Source: Lachnospiraceae bacterium
GTDB taxonomy: Bacteria > Bacillota > Clostridia > Lachnospirales > Lachnospiraceae
DNA length: 64,000 nt
Direction: 5' to 3'
Assembly: GCA_024681595.1 (NCBI GenBank)
Contig: JAILAN010000080.1
Span: forward strand, 17,029-81,028
In this document: positions 29,095-37,056 of the stretch, in pieces
How the letters are laid out: every line of letters starts with the position of its first letter
Numbering within the stretch: the first letter of the stretch is position 1
Notes under the pieces: generated by a model
Told to the model about the DNA's origin: nothing
What the model saw: only the letters and a program-made list of their open reading frames with translations
The model's database searches: none
Made by a program: the position numbers and the translations under genes

Positions 29095-30063
29095 ATGAAA
29101 AAACAAAACAATTATTTGGAAACACAGGCGTTAACAACAAAAGTACCGGTAACAAAAGTACCGACAACAAAACCACCGACAACGAAACCACCGGTAACAA
29201 AACCACCGGTAACAAAACCACCGACAACGAAACCATCTGTCCTAAAAGGACTAACGACGAGCTACACAAATCTATATTCTGAAGCAAGGCGGAGATACAA
29301 CGAGCTCTTATCGATCAAGAATTTAAAAGAGACTGCGCTGGAGAAAGCACCGCCGGGGAAAATACATGTCAGCAAGACACCATATGGAGTTCAGTATTTT
29401 TTAAGAAGTGACAGTTCGGAAAAGACTGGAAAATATATTCACAGATCAGAGACTTCTAAAATCAGGAAATATCTTCAGAAAGCTTATGATGAAAAAATTC
29501 TTAAGCTTGTGGCATCAGAGACTGAAAGTCTTAAAAAACTGCTTTCAAAAACGGAAAATATTGTAGATAAACTTCAAGAGACTTATTCAAAATACCCTCA
29601 AGAAGTAAAAGAACTGGTAATGCCGATAGATGTTTCCGATGAGGACTACGCAAAGAAATGGATAGATACACCTTATGAGGGAAAGGCTATACCGGATTAT
29701 CTGCCTTATTTTGAAACCAAACGAAAAGAAAGAGTTCGCTCAAAGTCGGAACTCAATATAGCAAATGTGCTGGCAGACAAGGATATCCCATATAAATATG
29801 AATGCCCTCTGCAGTTAAGTAACGGCATGACTATTTACCCCGACTTTACCGTGCTGGATGTAAAGAGAAGAAGAGTCATGTATTGGGAACATCGGGGAAT
29901 GATGGACGATAAAGAATATGCGAGGAATTCAGTACAAAGGCTCAAAACGATGATGGGTGATGGGATATTTATTGGAGAAAAGCTGATCATTACTGAAGAA
30001 ACATCGACCAATCCTTTAGGAACCAATGAGATAAATGCCATTATAAAGAAATTCTTTTCATAA
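29095..30063 (+). CDS. Unknown protein with TKPP repeats and a PD-(D/E)XK-like C-terminal domain
   Basis: 322 residues, family not recognised by name. Residues 14-48 are seven copies of a TK[VP]P[TV] unit; a helical region (about 60-190) rich in Lys/Glu follows. The C-terminal part (about 205-322) has KSE (Glu219), YPDF (Asp250) and YWEHRG (Glu265), spaced like the acidic residues of PD-(D/E)XK nucleases, although the usual Lys is His/Arg. A nuclease fold is therefore an inference. There is no signal peptide. GGAGA precedes the ATG. It directly follows the hairpin array and stands outside any operon. Confidence 0.7.
   Translation: MKKQNNYLETQALTTKVPVTKVPTTKPPTTKPPVTKPPVTKPPTTKPSVLKGLTTSYTNLYSEARRRYNELLSIKNLKETALEKAPPGKIHVSKTPYGVQYFLRSDSSEKTGKYIHRSETSKIRKYLQKAYDEKILKLVASETESLKKLLSKTENIVDKLQETYSKYPQEVKELVMPIDVSDEDYAKKWIDTPYEGKAIPDYLPYFETKRKERVRSKSELNIANVLADKDIPYKYECPLQLSNGMTIYPDFTVLDVKRRRVMYWEHRGMMDDKEYARNSVQRLKTMMGDGIFIGEKLIITEETSTNPLGTNEINAIIKKFFS
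29134..29238 (+). repeat. 15-nt tandem repeat inside the TKPP gene
   Basis: Seven near-identical 15-nt units of the type ACAAAACCACCGGTA encode the TK[VP]P[TV] repeats. The unit length is a multiple of three, so slippage changes repeat number but not frame. Confidence 0.9.
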
Positions 30064-30083
30064 TTAATTAAGATATAGCTCCA

Positions 30084-30407
30084 TTGAACCTGAATCGTGT
30101 TTTTGATAGGATATTGTTTAGTTGTTTTCCTAAAAATATATGCGGATCCTGTGGCAAGAAAGCAATACCGCTGGCTTTGCTTGGAGCAGAGGTTACCGTC
30201 TTTGATATTTCAGAAACCAACAGGAAATATGCCATGGAAACCGCGAAAGCTGCAGGCGTGAAGATCAGATATGATGTATGTGAAATTATCATCAATTCCA
30301 TAATCGGAAATGGATTTACCCTGGAGAGGTTCGATGAGCATCCTTCATGGGAGAATGAGAAGCTGCCGGGAGAATTTACCGCGATAGCACGAAAATATGC
30401 AGATTAA
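30084..30407 (+). pseudogene. Remnant of a SAM-dependent methyltransferase
   Basis: The reading frame contains GSCGKKAIPLALLG, GAEVTVFDISETNRKYA and a C-terminal block NGFTLERFDEHPSWENE with LPGEFTAIARK. These are the motif I/II region and the extreme C-terminus of a class I methyltransferase common in Firmicutes, where the first block normally reads like ASGGGQQGP. The N-terminal 40-50 residues and roughly 100 residues between DVCE and IINS are missing, so the product would be inactive. The apparent start has no SD. I therefore call it a pseudogene with an internal deletion. Confidence 0.7.
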
Positions 30408-30421
30408 ATGAAGAGAGAAGC

Positions 30422-30949
30422 ATGAAAACATATTATGACGATGGAACATTGAAGATCCGAAGTATGATCCCTGAGGATGCAAAGATCCTTTATGACACAT
30501 ATCTTTCCTACGGATGGCATCCGCAGATAAAGACCTATGAGGAATATTATAAAGAACAGGAGAAAGGCGAAAGGCTTGTATTCATCGCTGAATTTGAAGG
30601 AGCAGTCAAGGGTCAGTGCACTCTTGTCCTTCATCCGACAGAAGGACCCTGGGGCGGCATGAACTATCCCGAGATAGTCGATCTGACGGTATTCTTTGAC
30701 ATACATGGAAAAGGAATCGGCAGTAAACTGCTCGATGTGGCGGAGAGCGAAGCAGCCAGACTGTCCGATATGGTGTTTCTGGCCGTCGGAGTTCACTCCG
30801 GCTATGGTCCGGCGCAGCGCATCTATGTCAAACGCGGGTACGTTCCGGACGGAAGCGGAGTCTGGTACAAAAACAAGGTGCTGGATCAGTACGCACCCTG
30901 TGTAAACGATGATGATCTGCTCCTGTTTTTATCAAAAAAACTGACATAA
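30422..30949 (+). CDS. GNAT family N-acetyltransferase
   Basis: 175 residues with a complete GNAT fold: RSMIPEDAKILYDTY at the start, the central strand IVDLTVFFDIHGKGIGSKLLDVAE with the acetyl-CoA pyrophosphate loop GKGIGS, and YVKRGYVPDG at motif B. Such enzymes acetylate small amines, including antibiotics or amino acids; the substrate is unknown. It is 14 nt after the methyltransferase remnant, preceded by GAGAGAAGC. Confidence 0.9.
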   Translation: MKTYYDDGTLKIRSMIPEDAKILYDTYLSYGWHPQIKTYEEYYKEQEKGERLVFIAEFEGAVKGQCTLVLHPTEGPWGGMNYPEIVDLTVFFDIHGKGIGSKLLDVAESEAARLSDMVFLAVGVHSGYGPAQRIYVKRGYVPDGSGVWYKNKVLDQYAPCVNDDDLLLFLSKKLT

Positions 30950-30987
30950 ATATTGATAGAAAACCTCGTCGTCAAAAGGAAAAGCAT

Positions 30988-31521
30988 ATGATAATTCTTA
31001 TAATGGGTGCATCCCATGCAGGTAAAACCGTACTGGCTCAGAAAATGCTTGAAAAATATAAATACCCGTATTTTTCCATAGATCATTTGAAAATGGGTCT
31101 GATACGAAGCGGAAACACTGATCTTACACCGGAAGATGACGAAGAACTTACAGGATATCTTTGGCCTGTTGTACGGGAAATGATCAAAACGGCCGTTGAA
31201 AACAAACAGAATCTCATCGTGGAGGGATGTTATATCCCTTATGATTGGAGAAAAGACTTTGATGAACAGTATATACAGTCGATAAGATTCATTTGTCTGG
31301 CAATGTCGGATGCCTATATAGAAACGCATTATGAAGACATAAAAGGTCATGCGTCAGATGTTGAGGTAAGACAGGATGATTCATACTGCACGGTTGAACA
31401 GTTGAAAAAGGATAATCATCAGGTTGTGGAAGGCTTCCAAAAATGTGGGGAAAATATCACGTTTATCGATGATGATTATGAGAAGGTTATTAGAACTGTT
31501 TTAGCGGAGATTGAAAGATGA
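30988..31521 (+). CDS. P-loop kinase-like NTPase
   Basis: 177 residues. Walker A is GASHAGKT (7-14), followed by FSIDHLKMGLIRSG as in adenylate kinase-like and 2-phosphoglycerate kinase-like small-molecule kinases, and IVEGCYIP as a probable Walker B equivalent. The substrate is unknown. Its stop overlaps the next ATG by 4 nt (ATGA), so it is translated together with the second GNAT gene, which hints at a common small-molecule substrate or pathway. Confidence 0.8.
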   Translation: MIILIMGASHAGKTVLAQKMLEKYKYPYFSIDHLKMGLIRSGNTDLTPEDDEELTGYLWPVVREMIKTAVENKQNLIVEGCYIPYDWRKDFDEQYIQSIRFICLAMSDAYIETHYEDIKGHASDVEVRQDDSYCTVEQLKKDNHQVVEGFQKCGENITFIDDDYEKVIRTVLAEIER

Positions 31522-32084
31522 ATAAAACCGGAACGCAGAAAATAGAAACACCCAGACTGATCCTGCGCAGATTCAAGGCAGAAGACGCAGAAGAGATGTT
31601 TAATAACTGGGCATCGGATCCGGAAGTTACCAGGTTTCTGACCTGGCAGCCGCATTCGGGCTTAGAGGTTACCGAAAGTATACTCACTGAATGGATATCC
31701 CGTTATGAGGATGGGGGATATTTTAACTGGGTCATGGAATATAAGCAGTCCGGAAGCGTCATAGGCAATATTTCTGTGGTCAGGTTATATGAGGATATTG
31801 AAGCTGCAGATATCGGATACTGCATGAGCAGATCATTCTGGGGACAGGGCCTTATGAGCGAAGCCTTAAGGGGAGTGATGGATTATCTGTTTGATGTTGT
31901 GGGACTTAACCGGGTTGCTGCCTGTCACGATGTAAATAATCCAAGGTCGGGGCGTGTAATGGAAAAGGCCGGTATGATACAGGAAGGCATCCTTAAAGCA
32001 GCGGGGAAAAACAATCTCGGAATACATGATGTGGTCTGGCATGCCATGATCCGTAAGGAACGGGATATTATAAGAAATAAATAA
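31518..32084 (+). CDS. RimJ/RimL-type GNAT acetyltransferase
   Basis: 188 residues, typical of the RimJ/RimL-like GNAT subgroup: ETPRLILRRFKAEDAEEMFNN at the N-terminus, DIGYCMSRSFWGQGLMSEAL with the acetyl-CoA loop, and NRVAACHDVNNPRSGRVMEK with the conserved N-x2-S. Members acetylate ribosomal protein N-termini or small amines; which applies cannot be told here. Translation is coupled to the preceding kinase-like gene by an ATGA overlap. Confidence 0.9.
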   Translation: MNKTGTQKIETPRLILRRFKAEDAEEMFNNWASDPEVTRFLTWQPHSGLEVTESILTEWISRYEDGGYFNWVMEYKQSGSVIGNISVVRLYEDIEAADIGYCMSRSFWGQGLMSEALRGVMDYLFDVVGLNRVAACHDVNNPRSGRVMEKAGMIQEGILKAAGKNNLGIHDVVWHAMIRKERDIIRNK

Positions 32085-32151
32085 AATACAAATGATTTAA
32101 TGCAGTATATTTGATAATATATGAATATAGAAATTTCAAGGAGATCTGTTT

Positions 32152-33276
32152 ATGGATAAGTCAAAAGTATATTTCACGGACTTTAGAACGACTCTCGGAG
32201 TCTCGCTTACCGCCAAACTCCAGAAACTGATCAAAATGGCGGGAATTGATTCTGTAGATATGAACGGTAAGTTCGTGGCTATCAAGATGCATTTCGGGGA
32301 ACTCGGGAATCTGGCATATCTAAGACCCAATTACGCCAAGGCGGTTGCTGATGTTGTGAAGGATAATGGTGGACTTCCGTTCCTTACTGACTGCAATACA
32401 CTGTATCCGGGCAGCCGCAAACACGCACTCGAGCACATGGACTGTGCAAATATCAATGGATTCAATACGGTAACGACGGGATGCCAGATAATCATAGCTG
32501 ACGGATTACGCGGTACCGACGATATAGCTGTTCCGGTTCCTAACGGAGAATACTGTAAGGAAGCTTATATCGGAAGAGCAGTTATGGATGCGGACATAGT
32601 GATCTCGCTCAATCACTTCAAGGGACACGAGCAGGCAGGATTCGGAGGTGCCATCAAGAATATCGGAATGGGATGCGGCAGTCGTGCTGGCAAGATGCAG
32701 CAGCACAACAGCGGACATCCTCATGTTATCACTGACAAATGCCGCGGATGCAAAAGATGTGCCCGCGAATGTGGCTCGGATGCCATCGTTTATGAAGGCA
32801 ACAAAGCGCGGATAGATACCGAAAAGTGCAAAGGATGCGGACGATGCATAGGAGCCTGTGCATTTGATGCGATCGAGAACGATAACTGGAACGCTCCCGC
32901 ACTGCTCGGATGTAAGATGGCTGAATACACGGCAGCTATATTAAACGGAAGACCGAACTTTCATATCAGTCTGATCACGGATGTTTCCCCTAACTGTGAC
33001 TGCCATGGAGAGAATGACGCACCGATCCTGCCGGATATAGGAATGCTGGCTTCGTTTGATCCGGTTGCGCTGGATCAGGCTTGCGTAGATCTTTGTCAAA
33101 AGGCAGAACCGATAAGAAACAGCCAGCTGGGAGACAACATGGCGAGCGAGCATTTCCATGATCACGGAGATGTATGGCACAACAGTAATCCAAACGTTTC
33201 ATGGGCGGAGACACTTGAACATGCTGAAAAGATCGGAGTAGGATCAAGAACTTACGAACTTGTCACGATGCGTTAA
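32152..33276 (+). CDS. DUF362 protein with two [4Fe-4S] clusters
   Basis: 374 residues. The DUF362 domain (FVAIKMHFGELGNLAYLRP...NHFKGHEQAGFGGAIKNIGMG) is interrupted by a 2x[4Fe-4S] ferredoxin insert at about 197-240, CRGCKRCARECGSDAI and CKGCGRCIGACAFDAI, each with four Cys. Members are annotated as ferredoxins but the DUF362 chemistry is unknown; a redox role in anaerobic metabolism is likely. AAGGAGA precedes the ATG. It is followed by the rubredoxin fusion 82 nt later, another redox protein. Confidence 0.9.
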   Translation: MDKSKVYFTDFRTTLGVSLTAKLQKLIKMAGIDSVDMNGKFVAIKMHFGELGNLAYLRPNYAKAVADVVKDNGGLPFLTDCNTLYPGSRKHALEHMDCANINGFNTVTTGCQIIIADGLRGTDDIAVPVPNGEYCKEAYIGRAVMDADIVISLNHFKGHEQAGFGGAIKNIGMGCGSRAGKMQQHNSGHPHVITDKCRGCKRCARECGSDAIVYEGNKARIDTEKCKGCGRCIGACAFDAIENDNWNAPALLGCKMAEYTAAILNGRPNFHISLITDVSPNCDCHGENDAPILPDIGMLASFDPVALDQACVDLCQKAEPIRNSQLGDNMASEHFHDHGDVWHNSNPNVSWAETLEHAEKIGVGSRTYELVTMR

Positions 33277-33358
33277 GACCGATCGCCCTGATGAAGATTC
33301 AGAAAAGAAATCTGTTTGAAATTAAATTGAGGATTAAGATCATTAAGGAGGAATCAAA

Positions 33359-34000
33359 ATGGCAGAAATGAATACAAAAGCGATGTACAAACTATCATAT
33401 GGCCTGTTCGTATGTACAGCAGTAAAAGGTGAAAAGAAGAATGGCTGCATAATAAATACCGCCGTTCAGATAGCGTCTGAGCCCAACACGATCTCCATAG
33501 CTGTTAACAAGGCAAATTACACACATGACATGATCATCGAAACCGGTAAATGCAACATTTCAGTTATCAGCCAGGATGCAGGCTTTGATCTCTTTAAGCA
33601 TTTTGGATTCCAGTCGGGTCGTGATGTCGATAAATTCGGAGCGGATTATCCCGCTTCTGACTATGCGATGGCGGAAAACAAAATACCGTACATTACGAAG
33701 GGAACAAATGCATATTTTTCATTGAGTGTAAAACAGACAACGGATCTGGGTTCACATACTCTTTTTATATGCGAACCTGAGTTTATGACGGTACTGTCAG
33801 ATATCTCCTCGTGCACATATGAGTACTATCAGAACAGCATCAAACCCAAACCACAGAATATTGGAACGACTCCCGAAGGCAAGACCATATGGAGATGCAC
33901 GATATGTGGCTATGAGTATGAAGGAGAGGAACTGCCTGATGATTTCATATGTCCGATCTGTAAACATCCCAAAGCTGATTTTGAGAAAGTCACTAAATAG
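33359..34000 (+). CDS. Flavin reductase-rubredoxin fusion (high-molecular-weight rubredoxin type)
   Basis: 213 residues. The N-terminal part (about 5-150) is a flavin-reductase-like FMN-binding split barrel (NGCIINTAVQIASEPNTISIAVNK). The C-terminal 37 residues are a complete rubredoxin with Cys pairs at about 180/183 and 198/201 (WRCTICGYEYEG, CPICKHP). In acetogens this arrangement (Hrb) passes electrons from NAD(P)H to flavodiiron proteins that reduce O2 or NO. No flavodiiron gene is adjacent, so the partner must be elsewhere. AAGGAGGA precedes the ATG; a strong terminator follows. Confidence 0.92.
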   Translation: MAEMNTKAMYKLSYGLFVCTAVKGEKKNGCIINTAVQIASEPNTISIAVNKANYTHDMIIETGKCNISVISQDAGFDLFKHFGFQSGRDVDKFGADYPASDYAMAENKIPYITKGTNAYFSLSVKQTTDLGSHTLFICEPEFMTVLSDISSCTYEYYQNSIKPKPQNIGTTPEGKTIWRCTICGYEYEGEELPDDFICPICKHPKADFEKVTK

Positions 34001-34042
34001 ATATTCGACAGGCAAAAGAATACAGAAATATCTGTATAATAC

Positions 34043-34069
34043 AAGCCGCCCGACCCGGGCGGCTTTTTT
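34043..34069 (+). terminator. Rho-independent terminator of the rubredoxin gene
   Basis: 9-bp GC-rich stem AAGCCGCCC (34043-34051) with GGGCGGCTT (34057-34065), loop GACCC, T-run. Confidence 0.93.
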
Positions 34070-34118
34070 CCGCATAAGGTATTTAAGTGAATATAGTCCC
34101 ATGTATTTTAAATGTCTG

Positions 34119-34146
34119 TTTTTGTATACTTTTAGTATCTTATAAT
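34119..34146 (+). promoter_or_regulatory. Promoter region of the hybrid kinase with TATACTTTTnGTAT motif
   Basis: TATAAT (34141-34146) is a consensus -10; TTTTTG (34119-34124) is a possible -35 at 16 bp. Between them TATACTTTTAGTAT (34125-34138) recurs, with one change, at 36969 before the secretion operon. Confidence 0.45.
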
Positions 34147-34194
34147 GGGAAATGATGTACGGTTATAATCATATTGGCTTAAAAGAGGAAAGAT

Positions 34195-36348
34195 ATGAGC
34201 AATTTTTCAAAACGATGGAACAGAATAAAACAGATCATTGTACCACCGGGAAGTGACATCCAGATCGGTGCTTTTAATATCCTCGCGCTCTGCGGTATCG
34301 TGGTCAGCCTGATCACTGCTTTTTATAATCTTGCAGTCGGTTTTGGGATCCTTTCCTTTTTGGAATGTATATCCGGAGTTTTTATTTCTGTGGCACTGAT
34401 GCTATATACTCAAAAGACCGGCAACTACAGGGTGGCGATGATCCTTACGGTAGTGGTTATCTTTCTTGGCCTTTTTACGTTTCTTTTTATCACCAATGGC
34501 GGTTATAACGGCGGAGTCCCGTTCTTTTTTGTGTTTGCCGTTGTATTTACAGCTTTTCTTCTCAACGGCGCTACGATGGTGTTTCTGGTCGTAGTTGAGC
34601 TGGTCTGGTATACGTTTCTTTGTATATACACTTATGTTTATCCTCCTGATTCATTGCTGAACACGGATTACAAGGCTCGTATGATGGATGTGATCGTCTG
34701 CTGCTCGATAGTCTCTATCAGTCTTGCTATCACCATGTATTGTCAGATCAGGGTGTACAGGAAAAAGCAGGCGGAACTCAACTATGCGATACAGATCGCA
34801 AGGGAGGCCAACCAGGCAAAAAGTGATTTCCTGGCAAAAATGAGCCATGATATCAGGACCCCGCTTAACACGATCATGGCGATGAATGAGATGATAGTTG
34901 CCAACACATCGTCAGCCAAGATAAGGGAATGGGTCAATGACAGTAATGTTTCGGGCAGGATCCTGCTGTCTTTGATCGATGACATGCTGGATCTTACCAG
35001 GATAGAAGCAGGGAGAATGAATCTGCTGCAACAGCCGTGGGATACAAGGCATGTTTTTGGAGAGATAGCCAAAATGTGGAAACCCCAGGCTGAAAAAGCT
35101 GGAATAGAATTTATATATTCATTTGATACAGGCATGCCCGGATATCTTGTGGGTGACGAAGATGTTATAAGGAAGATAGCAAACAATCTCATGAGTAATG
35201 CGATCAAATACACCAGGATCGGGCGGGTTGGCCTTAGTGTCAGTCGCAGCGGAGAGGATCATATCAGGATCACGGTAACTGATACGGGGATTGGTATAGC
35301 ACCCGAACATCTCGAGACGATATTTAAACCTTTCGAACGTGGCGCACAGGAGATATACAGAGAAACAAGCGGAAGCGGACTTGGACTGGCGATCGTAAAA
35401 GAACTGGTCGATGCCGTGGATGGCAGCATTGACTGCCACAGCGTTCTGAATGAGGGAACCGTGTTTACGGTTATAATCCCTCAGAAAGAATATAACGAAA
35501 AAATTATCGGGGGGAGTCAAAGCGAAACTCCCGACAACTCACAGGATGTCCAGAATAAAGGTCAGTTCATAGCACCTGATGCGAGGATACTAGTTGTTGA
35601 TGATAATTCCTTTAACCGTAAGGTCATAAAGGAGTTTCTTGAACCTGCTCTTATTCAAACCGATGATGTAGAGAGCGGATACGAAGCTCTCGAGATGATA
35701 GATATTAAAGATTATGATCTGGTTCTGATGGATCTTAGAATGCCCAAAATGGATGGAGCTGAGACCCTTGATCGGATCAAAAAGGAGTATCCGGATTTTG
35801 ATACTCCGGTTGTAGTACTTACCGCGGATATCATGAACGGAGTTGAAGACAGGCTCCTTAAAAGAGGATTCGCCGGCTTTCTGTCTAAACCGGTCAGCTC
35901 ATCAAAACTTTTTGATGTAATATCCGAATTTATCCCCGACAAAGTAGTTTCCCTTATCACCGAAACCGATAATCTGCTCACATTGGCCAAAGTAGAGAGT
36001 TACCAGGATATGTTATTGCCGTATGGGATCGATCTTAAACTGGCTCTTGAGTATAATGCCGGCAACACCAGTGAGTTTATGATGCGTGCCGACCTTTTTG
36101 AAGAGTTTGCTGACTCTGAGATCAACAGGCTTTACGAAGAAGTACCCAAAGACAGCTATTATCTTCAGGTTCATTCTGTTAAATCGATCGCCAAAGGTGT
36201 GGGAGCATTTCTTTTGGCACATATGGCCGAAGCTGCAGAATTAAGGCATGATGAGGAATTCTCCAAAGAGATCAATCCTATTCTGATAAATGAGTATTCA
36301 AGAGTCCGTGAGGGACTGAAGCATTTTAAGGAGGAGGTATCGATATGA
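34195..36348 (+). CDS. Hybrid sensor histidine kinase with REC and HPt domains
   Basis: 717 residues. About six membrane helices (25-185) precede HisKA (His218 in MSHDIRTPLN), HATPase_c (DTGIGIA, GSGLGLAI), a REC domain (about 461-590, VDDN and Asp in LMDLRMPKMDG) and a C-terminal HPt domain with HSVKSIAKG near 660. The chain therefore holds a full internal phosphorelay, His-Asp-His, that can end on the response regulator encoded next. That gene overlaps its stop by 4 nt (ATGA). The pair lies directly upstream of the type VII secretion operon, so control of it is plausible but unproven. SD is AAGAGGAAA. Confidence 0.92.
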   Translation: MSNFSKRWNRIKQIIVPPGSDIQIGAFNILALCGIVVSLITAFYNLAVGFGILSFLECISGVFISVALMLYTQKTGNYRVAMILTVVVIFLGLFTFLFITNGGYNGGVPFFFVFAVVFTAFLLNGATMVFLVVVELVWYTFLCIYTYVYPPDSLLNTDYKARMMDVIVCCSIVSISLAITMYCQIRVYRKKQAELNYAIQIAREANQAKSDFLAKMSHDIRTPLNTIMAMNEMIVANTSSAKIREWVNDSNVSGRILLSLIDDMLDLTRIEAGRMNLLQQPWDTRHVFGEIAKMWKPQAEKAGIEFIYSFDTGMPGYLVGDEDVIRKIANNLMSNAIKYTRIGRVGLSVSRSGEDHIRITVTDTGIGIAPEHLETIFKPFERGAQEIYRETSGSGLGLAIVKELVDAVDGSIDCHSVLNEGTVFTVIIPQKEYNEKIIGGSQSETPDNSQDVQNKGQFIAPDARILVVDDNSFNRKVIKEFLEPALIQTDDVESGYEALEMIDIKDYDLVLMDLRMPKMDGAETLDRIKKEYPDFDTPVVVLTADIMNGVEDRLLKRGFAGFLSKPVSSSKLFDVISEFIPDKVVSLITETDNLLTLAKVESYQDMLLPYGIDLKLALEYNAGNTSEFMMRADLFEEFADSEINRLYEEVPKDSYYLQVHSVKSIAKGVGAFLLAHMAEAAELRHDEEFSKEINPILINEYSRVREGLKHFKEEVSI

Positions 36349-36962
36349 GTCGTAAGCGTGTAATGATCATAGATGATGATGAAGAAACATTAAAACTCAT
36401 GGTACATCAGCTGGAGGCTCTTTATGACGTATCCGGATTCACTTCCGGAGAGAGTGCTCTGGAAGCCTTAAGCAGAGTGGTCAGCAGAAATCATCTTCCC
36501 CAGCTTATACTGCTGGATATCTCTATGACCGGAATGGATGGATATGAAGTCCTTAGCAGGATCAAATCTAATGAGAGACTGAAAATGATACCGGTGGTTT
36601 TTCTGACAGGTATGACAGATGAACTGTCAGAATGCAAAGGACTTGAGATGGATGCTGTTGATTATCTCAAAAAACCGATCGCAGGCAAGGTTCTTTTTGC
36701 GCGTGTCCAGCATTATCTGGATCTTTATTCAGACACTTCGGTAAAGGGAGGCAAGCTTGACGAGACTAAATTGAAAAATCTGATCGAACCTCTTACCGAA
36801 AGAGAACTTGAGGTAGCAAGGCTGATGGGAGAGTTCCGGTCGGATCGTGAGATCTGCGATATTCTGTATATTTCAATGCCTTATACCAAAAAGCTTGTGT
36901 CGTCTGTCAAGGAGAAACTCGGACTTGAAAAGCGGGGAGACATAAGAAGGTATCTTATATGA
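36345..36962 (+). CDS. Response regulator, REC plus LuxR-type HTH
   Basis: 205 residues. REC domain (1-125) with IDDDEE, phospho-acceptor Asp in LLDISMTGMDG and the Lys in LKKPI. The C-terminal part (about 145-205, PLTERELEVARLMGEFRSDREICDIL) matches a GerE/LuxR HTH, though the recognition helix (YISMPYTKKLVSSVKEKLG) is divergent. It is translationally coupled to the kinase at 34195, its natural phospho-donor. A palindrome, CGTAAGA/TCTTACG, lies 24 nt after its stop and before the secretion operon and could be its target. Confidence 0.88.
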   Translation: MSRKRVMIIDDDEETLKLMVHQLEALYDVSGFTSGESALEALSRVVSRNHLPQLILLDISMTGMDGYEVLSRIKSNERLKMIPVVFLTGMTDELSECKGLEMDAVDYLKKPIAGKVLFARVQHYLDLYSDTSVKGGKLDETKLKNLIEPLTERELEVARLMGEFRSDREICDILYISMPYTKKLVSSVKEKLGLEKRGDIRRYLI

Positions 36963-36968
36963 CAAGAT

Positions 36969-37003
36969 TATACTTTTGGTATATATCGTAAGACAATCTT
37001 ACG
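36969..37003. promoter_or_regulatory. Candidate operator before the type VII secretion operon
   Basis: TATACTTTTGGTAT (36969-36982) differs in one base from the motif before the kinase gene at 34125. It is followed by the inverted repeat CGTAAGA (36987-36993) and TCTTACG (36997-37003). No T-run follows, so it is not a terminator. Confidence 0.5.
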
Positions 37004-37056
37004 TAATAGTATATAAAGGTAGTTTTAACCAAATTAATCAAGAGGGGTAAATCAAG

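Noticed and set aside
29070..29282. Plus-strand frame of Thr/Asn/Lys repeats
   Set aside because: It is the second reading frame over the 15-nt repeat; the longer frame from 29095 continues into a structured domain.
36987..37003. Terminator after the response regulator
   Set aside because: The CGTAAGA/TCTTACG stem is short and no T-run follows, so an operator is more likely.
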